From Roseovarius marisflavi (GTDB lineage Bacteria > Pseudomonadota > Alphaproteobacteria > Rhodobacterales > Rhodobacteraceae): DNA of 64,000 nt. The notes under the pieces are model-generated. The model worked only from the letters and a program-made list of their open reading frames with translations. It searched no databases and was not told the origin of the DNA. Shown piece by piece: positions 36,746 through 44,699 of the stretch. The translations under genes and the position numbers were made by a program. The DNA is taken from the NCBI RefSeq assembly GCF_900142625.1, contig NZ_FRBN01000001.1:62001-126000 (forward strand), written 5' to 3'. The stretch's first letter is position 1; the number at the start of each line of letters is the position of its first letter.

Positions 36746-37507
36746 AAATTGGGGTCTGAATGGGACTGGCCTGAGGGCTATGGGCGGCGTGTGCTGGCCT
36801 CGGTGGACAGCACCAATGCCGAGGCCGCGCGCATAGCGCCGGGGCTTGCGGGGTCGGAGTGGATACTTGCGCTTGAGCAGACCGCCGGGCGCGGGCGGCG
36901 CGGGCGCGCGTGGCGCGACCCAAAGGGGAATTTTTCCGCCAGCCTTGTGATGCGCCCCAATGAGACGCCGGACAAGGTTGCGTTGCGCTCTTTCCTGGCC
37001 TCGCTGGCGCTGTTCGAGGCGCTGGTGGCGGCGACCGGGCGTGCGGATGTCTTTGCGCTCAAATGGCCCAATGATGTGTTGCTGAACGGTGGCAAGTTGG
37101 CCGGGATTTTGCTCGAGAGTGCCGGCAGCGGCGCGGGGCTTAGCCATTTTGCAATCGGCATTGGCGTGAACCTGCGCGAGGCGCCGGAGGGCAGCGCGGT
37201 CGAGCCCGGCGCAGTGCGGCCGGTATCGGTCTTGTCGGGCACCGGCGTGGCGATCAGCCCCGAGGAATTTCTTGATCTTCTGGCCCCGGCCTATGCCCGC
37301 GTCGAGGCGCAATTCGTGACCTATGGGTTTGCGCCCATTCGCAACGCCTGGCTCGCACGGGCGGCGCGTTTGGGCGAGGTGATCACCGCGCGCACCAGCC
37401 GCGACGAGGTGACCGGCACCTTTGAGACGGTGGACGACGCGGGCAATCTTGTTCTATCAACCCCCAAGGGGCGCCATGCGATTGCCGCCGCCGAAGTTTT
37501 TTTCTAA
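36743..37507 (+). CDS. birA: Biotin-[acetyl-CoA-carboxylase] ligase
   Basis: BirA joins biotin to the lysine of biotin carrier domains, here presumably including MccA. The 254-aa product has the substrate motif TAGRGRRGRAW, LKWPNDVLLNGGKLAGIL with the catalytic lysine, and a small C-terminal SH3-like domain (GEVITARTSRDEVTGTFE). It lacks the N-terminal DNA-binding domain of E. coli BirA, so it is not expected to repress biotin genes. The ATG at 36743 matches the family's N-terminus; the longer upstream frame runs through the nuo terminator. Confidence 0.93.
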   Translation: MKLGSEWDWPEGYGRRVLASVDSTNAEAARIAPGLAGSEWILALEQTAGRGRRGRAWRDPKGNFSASLVMRPNETPDKVALRSFLASLALFEALVAATGRADVFALKWPNDVLLNGGKLAGILLESAGSGAGLSHFAIGIGVNLREAPEGSAVEPGAVRPVSVLSGTGVAISPEEFLDLLAPAYARVEAQFVTYGFAPIRNAWLARAARLGEVITARTSRDEVTGTFETVDDAGNLVLSTPKGRHAIAAAEVFF

Positions 37508-37522
37508 GCGAGGAGGCGCGCG

Positions 37523-38293
37523 ATGTTACTGGCGATTGATTGCGGCAATACCAACACGGTCTTTTCGATCTGGGATGGCGAGAGATTTCTGTGCACCCTG
37601 CGCACCTCGACCGAGCATCAGCGCACGGCGGATCAGTATTTCGTCTGGTTTTCCACGCTTCTCAACCATTTCGGCATCGAGGCCGATATCCGGTCTGTGG
37701 TGATAAGTTCGACGGTGCCGCGGGTGGTGTTCAATCTCAGGGTCTTTTCGGATCGCTATTTCAACTGTCGCCCGCTTGTGGTGGGCAAGCCAGAATGCCG
37801 CCTGCCGGTGGATGTGCGGGTGGACGCGGGCACGCAGGTCGGGCCGGACAGGCTTGTAAATACGGTGGCGGGCTACGATCTATACGGGGGCGACCTGATT
37901 GTGGTGGATTTTGGCACCGCCACGACGTTTGATGTGGTGGCAAGTGACGGCGCCTATATTGGCGGGGTGATTGCGCCGGGGGTTAACCTGTCGCTTCAGG
38001 CCCTGCACGAGGCCGCTGCCGCCCTGCCGCATGTGGATATCACCAAACCCGAGCGCGTCATTGGAACCAATACCGTCGATTGCATGCAATCGGGGGTGTT
38101 CTGGGGTTATGTCGGGCTGATCAATGGGATATGTGACCGGATAAAGGCCGAGAGAGGCCGCGCCATGAAAGTGGTCGCAACAGGCGGGCTGGCGCCATTA
38201 TTCCAGCAGGGGCACGCGATTTTCGACGTGTTCAGAGATGATTTGACGATGCACGGACTGACCGTGATCGACGCCTATAATAAGGAGGGCTGA
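37523..38293 (+). CDS. coaX: Type III pantothenate kinase
   Basis: CoaX phosphorylates pantothenate, the first step to coenzyme A. The 256-aa product has the ASKHA-fold phosphate motif MLLAIDCGNTNTVFSIWDG, the second acidic motif VDVRVDAGTQVGPDRLVN and the DFGTATTFDVV segment, then GGVIAPGVNLSLQAL. Length is normal. AGGAGG lies before the ATG. It is arranged birA-coaX-rnj with short gaps, so the three are probably co-transcribed. Confidence 0.95.
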   Translation: MLLAIDCGNTNTVFSIWDGERFLCTLRTSTEHQRTADQYFVWFSTLLNHFGIEADIRSVVISSTVPRVVFNLRVFSDRYFNCRPLVVGKPECRLPVDVRVDAGTQVGPDRLVNTVAGYDLYGGDLIVVDFGTATTFDVVASDGAYIGGVIAPGVNLSLQALHEAAAALPHVDITKPERVIGTNTVDCMQSGVFWGYVGLINGICDRIKAERGRAMKVVATGGLAPLFQQGHAIFDVFRDDLTMHGLTVIDAYNKEG

Positions 38294-38299
38294 CGCCCC

Positions 38300-39967
38300 A
38301 TGAGTAGTGAACGTTTGATTTACCTTCCCCTTGGCGGGGCGGGCGAAATTGGTATGAATGCCTATGTCTATGGTTATGGAAAACCCGGCAAAGAGCGCCT
38401 GATCCTGGTGGATCTCGGCGTTACCTTTCCGGATATGGATGGCACGCCGGGGGTGGATCTTATCCTGCCGGATATCACCTGGCTGGCCGAGCGGCGCAAT
38501 CAGCTTGAAGCGGTGTTCATCACCCACGCCCACGAAGACCATCTTGGCGCGGTGGCGCATTGCTATGAAAAGCTTGGCGCGCCGATCTATGCGCGTGCCT
38601 TCACCTCGAACCTTGCCCGCCGCAAGATGAGCGAATATGGCCATCCCGAAAGCGCGGTCAAGACCGTTTCGCCCTGGCCCGAAGTGACCCAGGCGGGGCC
38701 GTTCAGCGTTGGCTTTGTGCCGATCTCGCATTCGATCCCCGAAAGCTCTGGTCTTGTGATCGACAGTGCGGGCGGGCGAATCGTGCATAGCGGCGACTTC
38801 AAGATCGACGAAACGCCCGTGGTTGGCGAAGCCTTTGATCACGACCTCTGGGCGAGCCTTGCCGCGCCGGGCGTAAAGGCGCTTGTCTGCGATTCAACAA
38901 ACGTGTTCAGCACCAATGAGGGCCGCTCCGAGGCGACCGTGGCGACGCCGATCACCGAGCTGGTCGAGCGATCCAAGGGCATGTTCATCTGCACCACCTT
39001 TGCCAGTAATGTCGCGCGGGTCAAAACCCTTGCCGAGGCGGGGGTACGCGCCGGGCGCTCGGTCTGTCTTATGGGGCGGGCGATGCGCCGGATGATCGAG
39101 GCCAGCGTCGAGACCGGCGTGCTCAAGGGCTTTCCCAGCACCATCAGCCCGGAAGACGCCAAAGGCCTGCCGCGTGAAAACGTGATGCTGATCGTCACCG
39201 GAAGCCAGGGCGAGCGGCGCGCCGCCAGTGCCCAGCTTGCCAATGGAAAATACCAGGGGATGACCCTGAAAGAGGGCGATACCTTCCTGTTTTCGTCCAA
39301 GACGATTCCGGGCAATGAGCGCGGCGTGATCCGGATCATGAACCAGTTCAGCGAAATGGGCGTCGATGTGATCGAGGGCGATGACCGCTATCACGTTTCG
39401 GGCCATGCCAACCGGCCGGACCTTGATATGATGCATAAGCTGATCAAGCCGCAGACGGTTATTCCGATGCATGGCGAACACCGCCATCTGCGCGAGCACG
39501 TGAAACTTGCCAAGTCCAACCGGCTTGGCGGGATGCTGGCCGTGAACGGCATGATGATTGATCTGAGTGGCAACAAACCCAAGGTCGCCGAATATATCGA
39601 AACCGGGCGGACCTATCTTGATGGCACGGTTCAGATCGGGTCGATGGATGGGGTGGTGCGTGATCGCATTCGCATGGCCCTGAACGGGCATGTGATGATC
39701 AACATCATCCTTGACGAAGACGATGATCCGCTTGGCGAACCGTGGTGCGAAACCATGGGTCTTGCCACCACGGGGCGCAACAATGCGCCGCTGGTCGATG
39801 TTCTGGAAGAAGACCTGAGCCAGTTTCTGGGCCGCGCCAATGACAAGACGCTGGCCGATGATGACAAGCTTGAAGAGGGCTTGCGCCGGATCGCGCGCCA
39901 GAGCACGCAGAACGAAGTGGGCAAACGCCCCGAGGTCACCGTGGTGATCAGCCGTCTCAGCGCCTGA
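38300..39967 (+). CDS. rnj: Ribonuclease J
   Basis: RNase J is a metallo-beta-lactamase/beta-CASP nuclease with endo- and 5'-exonuclease activity in RNA processing and decay. The 555-aa product has HAHEDHLGA (His76, His78, Asp80, His81 as zinc ligands), SHSIPESSGLVI, HSGDFKID and the beta-CASP region with VTGSQGERRA, then VSGHANRPDL and MHGEHRHLREH near the C-terminal third. The ATG sits six bases after the coaX stop. A terminator follows. Confidence 0.95.
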   Translation: MSSERLIYLPLGGAGEIGMNAYVYGYGKPGKERLILVDLGVTFPDMDGTPGVDLILPDITWLAERRNQLEAVFITHAHEDHLGAVAHCYEKLGAPIYARAFTSNLARRKMSEYGHPESAVKTVSPWPEVTQAGPFSVGFVPISHSIPESSGLVIDSAGGRIVHSGDFKIDETPVVGEAFDHDLWASLAAPGVKALVCDSTNVFSTNEGRSEATVATPITELVERSKGMFICTTFASNVARVKTLAEAGVRAGRSVCLMGRAMRRMIEASVETGVLKGFPSTISPEDAKGLPRENVMLIVTGSQGERRAASAQLANGKYQGMTLKEGDTFLFSSKTIPGNERGVIRIMNQFSEMGVDVIEGDDRYHVSGHANRPDLDMMHKLIKPQTVIPMHGEHRHLREHVKLAKSNRLGGMLAVNGMMIDLSGNKPKVAEYIETGRTYLDGTVQIGSMDGVVRDRIRMALNGHVMINIILDEDDDPLGEPWCETMGLATTGRNNAPLVDVLEEDLSQFLGRANDKTLADDDKLEEGLRRIARQSTQNEVGKRPEVTVVISRLSA

Positions 39968-39991
39968 GGCCGAACAGTTTGACCTGATATG

Positions 39992-40025
39992 AAAGGGCGC
40001 GGTTGCCAGTCGTCCGCGCCCTTTT
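39992..40025 (+). terminator. Rho-independent terminator after rnj
   Basis: AAAGGGCGCGG (39992-40002) pairs with CCGCGCCCTTT (40014-40024) around an 11-base loop, and the right arm runs into TTTT. The remaining ~185 bases up to the next start hold no gene; an AT-rich tract near 40081-40105 may contain the sulP promoter. Confidence 0.85.
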
Positions 40026-40211
40026 GCACGCCCCTGCGCGGTGTGCCGACGGGCAAGGATGCCGCAAATTTTTCCCAAACTGGCACTATAAGAATTTCTT
40101 TAGATTGAGGTCTCTAAGGCCTATTCTGGTCGCAAGACTGCGTTACCGCCTCTGCTCGTTCGGCGGCGAATGTGCAATTGCCGCGACCGAATGGATTGAA
40201 AGCGACTTCTA

Positions 40212-42095
40212 ATGACTTGGCGTTTTGGACGACCGGCGGATGAAGCGCCACATTTGTTGCCATCGAGTGACAAACAGAAACTGACCGCGCGCGAACGTCT
40301 GCGTGCCATGATGCCTTTTCTCGAGTGGCTTCCTTTGGTCAACCAGAGAACCTTTCGTGCCGATGTTTTTGCCGGCATCACCAATGCCGCGATTGTGCTG
40401 CCTCAGGGGATCGCCTTTGCCGCCATTGCAGGCTTGCCGCCGCAGTATGGTCTTTATACGGCGATGGTCACCCCGGTGATCGCGGCACTGTTCGGAAGCT
40501 CGTGGCATCTTGTCTCGGGCCCGACCACGGCCATTTCCGTGGTGATCTTTGCGACCTTGTCGGAGAGTTTCACGCCCGGCTCGCCCGAATTCATCAGCGC
40601 GGTTTTCAGCATCACCCTCTTGGCGGGGTTCTTTCAGCTGTGCCTTGGCCTCGTCAACCTCGGGCAATTGGTTGGCCTTGTTTCGCATTCGGTCATGGTC
40701 GGCTTTACGGCGGGGGCCGCGATCCTGATTTTCCTTAGTCAGTTGCCGGGTTTCATAGGCAAGTCGCTGCCGCGTCCCGATGACCTTGTCGAATTGGGAC
40801 AAGAGCTTTGGCGCGTCTTGCCGGATCTCAACCCGCATGTTCTGGCGGTTTCGGTCACAACCCTTGTCGCGGCTGTGCTCGTCAAGCGATACCACCCGAT
40901 GTGGCCCAATTACCTGATTGCCCTTGTCGTGGGCAGCGGTTTGGCCTTTGTTCTGAACGCGGGCGCGCATGACGTGGCCTTTGTCGAGGCGATCGACTCC
41001 GGTATTCCGCCTGTTGCGGTGCCGGAAATGTCCTTCGAAATCGTGCGCACGATGTCTCAGGGGGCGTTTGCCTTGGCCCTGATCGGCCTGCTGGAGGCGG
41101 TTTCAATCGCGCGGGCGATGTCGTTGCAATCGCATCAGTCGCTGAACAGCAATCAGGAAATCATCGGGCAGGGCTTGTCCAATATCGGCGGGTCGTTCTT
41201 TTCGGCCTATATGGGCTCGGGCTCGTTCACGCGCAGTTCGCTTAACCTTGAGGCGGGCGCAAAGACCCCTCTGGCGGCGATCCTTGCGGCGGTTTTCCTG
41301 CTGGTGATCCTGCTGCTTGTCAGCCCGCTGATCGCCCATATCCCGATCCCGGCGATGTCGGGACTGATCATGCTGGTGGCCTGGAAGCTGATCGACATCA
41401 GGGAGATCCGGCATATTCTGACCACGAGTCCCTCGGAAACCTCGATCTTTCTGGTGACCTTCATCACGGTTCTTTTGGTCGATCTTGAATTTGCCATCTA
41501 TGCAGGGGTGATTGTCTCTTTGGCGCTGTTCCTGCGCCAGACGATGAGACCGGGGCTTCCGGTGAACGTGCCCAATGGTAATGTCGAGGGACGCCCCTTC
41601 ATGAGCCCGATCCACTGGCGTCTGCCTGAATGCCCGCAAGCGGTGTTTCTGCGGGTTCAGGGGCCGATGTATTTCGGTGCGGTTGAATACCTTGAAAAAG
41701 AATTCCTCAGGCTCGCCAAGCAACGGCCGGGTCAGAAGCATCTCTGCCTGCTGATTGACGGGGCGGTCGGGATTGATCTGGCGGGCGCCGTATGGCTGGT
41801 CGAGGAAAGCCGGAACCGCAAAGACATGGGCGGGTCGCTATCGCTTGTCGGGCGATATCCGCCGCTCCGACGGCAACTGGACCAGTTTCATGTGACCAAA
41901 CGGATCGGGCGACAGAATATCTTTCGCCGCAAACGCGAAATGCTTGAGGCACTCGTGCCCCGGCTCGAGCGGTCGATCTGTGCCACCTGCACGGCGCGGG
42001 TGTTTCTGGAGTGCAAGGCCATGCCCGGCCCGCAACCCGAGGCGCCGGAAGATGTGCAAGCGCCCGCCGCGCCAGAGGCAGCGTCCAGGTCATAG
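40212..42095 (+). CDS. SulP-family inorganic anion transporter
   Basis: This 627-aa protein belongs to the SLC26/SulP family, which carries sulfate, bicarbonate or related anions across the inner membrane. The transport domain has ~10-14 helices, with LPQGIAFAAIAGLPPQYGLYTAM and GPTTAISVVIFATLSE near the start and NIGGSFFSAYMGSGSFTRS in the second half. From about residue 470 a STAS domain follows (GPMYFGAVEYLEKE, LCLLIDGAVGIDLAGAVWLVE). The last ~80 residues include CATCTARVFLEC, a cysteine-rich addition. The ATG lacks a clear ribosome site. The anion is not predictable from sequence alone. Confidence 0.9.
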   Translation: MTWRFGRPADEAPHLLPSSDKQKLTARERLRAMMPFLEWLPLVNQRTFRADVFAGITNAAIVLPQGIAFAAIAGLPPQYGLYTAMVTPVIAALFGSSWHLVSGPTTAISVVIFATLSESFTPGSPEFISAVFSITLLAGFFQLCLGLVNLGQLVGLVSHSVMVGFTAGAAILIFLSQLPGFIGKSLPRPDDLVELGQELWRVLPDLNPHVLAVSVTTLVAAVLVKRYHPMWPNYLIALVVGSGLAFVLNAGAHDVAFVEAIDSGIPPVAVPEMSFEIVRTMSQGAFALALIGLLEAVSIARAMSLQSHQSLNSNQEIIGQGLSNIGGSFFSAYMGSGSFTRSSLNLEAGAKTPLAAILAAVFLLVILLLVSPLIAHIPIPAMSGLIMLVAWKLIDIREIRHILTTSPSETSIFLVTFITVLLVDLEFAIYAGVIVSLALFLRQTMRPGLPVNVPNGNVEGRPFMSPIHWRLPECPQAVFLRVQGPMYFGAVEYLEKEFLRLAKQRPGQKHLCLLIDGAVGIDLAGAVWLVEESRNRKDMGGSLSLVGRYPPLRRQLDQFHVTKRIGRQNIFRRKREMLEALVPRLERSICATCTARVFLECKAMPGPQPEAPEDVQAPAAPEAASRS

Positions 42096-42096
42096 C

Positions 42097-42153
42097 GCGC
42101 GGTCCTCACGGGCCGCGCAAAGAAAAAGCGCCCGGATCTTGCGAACCGGACGC
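42097..42153 (-). terminator. Terminator region between sulP and the polyamine genes
   Basis: For the minus strand, GCGTCCGG and CCGGGCGC (42146-42153 and 42128-42135) make an 8-bp stem with one G-U pair and a 10-base loop, followed by TTTTTCTTT; this ends the carboxynorspermidine operon. A second hairpin (42097-42118, GCGCGGTCC-TCAC-GGGCCGCGC) directly follows the sulP stop on the plus strand but lacks a T-run. Confidence 0.75.
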
Positions 42154-42199
42154 CGGATTTGTCCAGGCAGTGCAGGGTGGCCGCCACTGCGATGCCAGA

Positions 42200-43447
42200 T
42201 CAGGCCAGGGCCTGATCCCATGCGTAATCACCGTCTTCCGTCTTGACGCGCGTCGGAAGGCCGATCTTGTCCAGTAATGAAAACAACGGCTTGGGGTCAA
42301 GTTCTTCGACATTCACCATGGTCGCGGTGTCATAGGTGCCATCGGCAATCAGCATCGCCATCGCAACCGGCGGCACGCCGGCGGTATAGGAAATGCCCTG
42401 ACTTCCGACCTCGTTGTAGGCGTCCTTGTGGTCGGCGACGTTATAGACTAACACCTCGACGTCCTGACCGTCCCTGGTGCCCTTTACCAGATCGCCGATG
42501 CAGGTCTTGCCGGTATAATTCGGCGCAAGGCTGGAGGGATCAGGCAGCACCGCCTTGACCAGTTTCAGCGGCACAACCTCAAGCCCCTCGGCGGTGACAA
42601 CCGGTTGTTCGGACAAAAGCCCGAGATTCTGGAGAACCGTGAAGACGTTGATATAGTGATCGCCAAAGCCCATCCAAAACCGGATATCGGCCTGCGGGTA
42701 ATTGGCCGCCAGCGAATGCACCTCGTCATGGCCCGACATATAGGCCTTTTGCTTGCCCACCACCGGAAGATCCCATTCGCGCCCGACCTCGAACATCTTG
42801 TTGGTCTTCCACGCGCCATCCTGCCAGCTATAGACCGTGCCGGTGAACTCGCGAAAGTTGATTTCGGGATCGAAGTTGGTCGAGAAATACTTGCCGTGAT
42901 TGCCGGCGTTGATGTCGACGATGTCGATGGATTTGACCTCATCCATGAATTCATCGACGGCAAAGCGCGCGAAGGCGTTGACCATGCCCGGATCGAACCC
43001 GGCACCAAGGATCGCGGTGACACCGGCCTTTGCGCAATCCTCGCGGCGCTTCCATTCGTAATTGGCATACCAGGGCGGCGTTTCACAAATCTTGGCAGGG
43101 TCTTCGTGGATCGCTGTGTCGATATAGGCGGCACCGGTGCGAAGGCAGGCCTCAAGTACGGTCATGTTCACGAAAGGCGAGCCGACGTTGATCACGATCT
43201 GCGCGCCGGTCTTTTTCAAGAGGGCCTCGACCGCGTCACTGTCCATGGCATCGACCGCATGCGCCTCGAATACGCCGTCCTGTTTCATCGCCGCCTTGTC
43301 ATGCACGCTCTGAATGATCGCGTCGCATTTTGAAACCGTGCGGCTGGCGATATGAAGGTCACCCAGCACGTCATTGTTTTGCGCACATTTATGCGCCACG
43401 ACCTGAGCGACGCCACCGGCGCCGATGATAAGAACATTGCGTTTCAT
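42200..43447 (-). CDS. Carboxynorspermidine/carboxyspermidine dehydrogenase (saccharopine dehydrogenase family)
   Basis: This enzyme reductively joins aspartate semialdehyde to diaminopropane or putrescine to give carboxynorspermidine or carboxyspermidine. The 415-aa product has an N-terminal Rossmann motif (VLIIGAGGVAQVVAHKC), then NVGSPFVNMTVLEACL and LGAGFDPGMVNAFARFA, typical of this branch of the family. The next gene, the matching decarboxylase, makes the assignment firm. Together they form the spermidine route used by bacteria that lack S-adenosylmethionine decarboxylase. Confidence 0.92.
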   Translation of the reverse strand: MKRNVLIIGAGGVAQVVAHKCAQNNDVLGDLHIASRTVSKCDAIIQSVHDKAAMKQDGVFEAHAVDAMDSDAVEALLKKTGAQIVINVGSPFVNMTVLEACLRTGAAYIDTAIHEDPAKICETPPWYANYEWKRREDCAKAGVTAILGAGFDPGMVNAFARFAVDEFMDEVKSIDIVDINAGNHGKYFSTNFDPEINFREFTGTVYSWQDGAWKTNKMFEVGREWDLPVVGKQKAYMSGHDEVHSLAANYPQADIRFWMGFGDHYINVFTVLQNLGLLSEQPVVTAEGLEVVPLKLVKAVLPDPSSLAPNYTGKTCIGDLVKGTRDGQDVEVLVYNVADHKDAYNEVGSQGISYTAGVPPVAMAMLIADGTYDTATMVNVEELDPKPLFSLLDKIGLPTRVKTEDGDYAWDQALA

Positions 43448-43473
43448 GTATCCAAAAGACCTCTTGTGTTTGT

Positions 43474-44568
43474 TCAGGAAAGGGCGGCCGCAAAGTCGGC
43501 ATAGTCAAAGTCACGCACCAGGCGGATCGATCCGTCAAGTTCGCGGATGGCGATGCCGGGCATCTTTACACCGTTGAACCAGTTCTTCTTGACCATTGTA
43601 TAGCCTGCCGCGTCCTGAAACGAAATCCGGTCACCGGGCTTTAACGGCGCATCGAACTTGAATTCGCCGAAAATATCCCCGGCAAGACAGGATTTGCCGC
43701 AGATCATCCAGTCATGCGTGCCGGTATCAGGGGCAATCTTTGCCGGTTCACGATAGATCAGAAGGTCAAGCATATGCGCCTCGATCGAGCTGTCGACGAT
43801 GGCCAGGTTCTTGCCGTTGTAAAGCGTGTCCAGCACCGTGACCTCTAGCGTGGCGGCCCCGGTGATCGCCGCTTCGCCCGGTTCAAGATAGACCTGCACG
43901 CCATAGGTCTCGGCAAACTGCCTGAGCCGCCCGGCCAGACGATCCAGCGGATACTGCGCGCCGGTAAAGTGGATGCCGCCCCCGAGGCTGACCCAGTTCA
44001 TCCGGTGCAGGGTGTCGCCGAACCGTTCTTCGATCAGTGCAAGCATCTCTGAAAAGCGGTCGAAATCGTCATTCTCACAGTTGTTGTGAAACATCAGCCC
44101 GCTGATCCGATCCGCCACGGCGGCAATCTGTGCCGGGTCATGTTCGCCGAGGCGGCTAAAGGGGCGCGAGGGGTCGGCAATATCAAACTCCGAGGTCGAA
44201 ACGCCGGGGTTCACCCGCAAACCGCGGATGTGGTTCTGCGAGGCGGCATCGAACCGATCAAGCTGCCCGATGGAGTTGAAGATGACCTTGTCGCAATTGG
44301 CCAGAACCTCTGCGATCTCGTGGTCGGCGTAGGCCACGGAATAGGCGTGGGTCTCGCCCGGAAATTTCTCGAACCCCAGTTTCACCTCGTAAAGCGACGA
44401 CGAGGTGGAGCCATCCATATATTGCGCCATGAAGTCAAACACCGACCATGTCGCAAAGCATTTCAACGCCAGCAGAGACTTTGCACCAGAGGCCTCGCGC
44501 AGCCATGCAATCTTTTGCATGTTGGTCAAAAGGCGTGACTTGTCGATGAGATAAAAGGGGGTTTGCAA
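43474..44568 (-). CDS. nspC: Carboxynorspermidine decarboxylase
   Basis: NspC decarboxylates carboxy(nor)spermidine to (nor)spermidine. It is a fold-III PLP enzyme of the alanine-racemase/ornithine-decarboxylase type. The 364-aa product has the PLP lysine Lys36 in LLALKCFATWSVF, followed by GSTSSSLYEVKLG. VSLGGGIHFTG and YLEPGEAAI are cofactor phosphate-binding segments, and MICGKSCLAGDIFGEF carries the C-terminal active-site cysteine. It is transcribed ahead of the dehydrogenase with a 26-base gap. Whether spermidine or norspermidine is the product is not decided by sequence. Confidence 0.93.
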   Translation of the reverse strand: MQTPFYLIDKSRLLTNMQKIAWLREASGAKSLLALKCFATWSVFDFMAQYMDGSTSSSLYEVKLGFEKFPGETHAYSVAYADHEIAEVLANCDKVIFNSIGQLDRFDAASQNHIRGLRVNPGVSTSEFDIADPSRPFSRLGEHDPAQIAAVADRISGLMFHNNCENDDFDRFSEMLALIEERFGDTLHRMNWVSLGGGIHFTGAQYPLDRLAGRLRQFAETYGVQVYLEPGEAAITGAATLEVTVLDTLYNGKNLAIVDSSIEAHMLDLLIYREPAKIAPDTGTHDWMICGKSCLAGDIFGEFKFDAPLKPGDRISFQDAAGYTMVKKNWFNGVKMPGIAIRELDGSIRLVRDFDYADFAAALS

Positions 44569-44699
44569 GGCAGCATCCTGTCATTGGGCGAACGTATGGC
44601 TGGGGTTCCCAATTAGTTTATGTTGCCGGATAAGGCAAACCATGACTTGCCAAAGACAAGCGGGTGGTCGCCCTTAAGCGGGCTGAAAATCCGGCTCTG

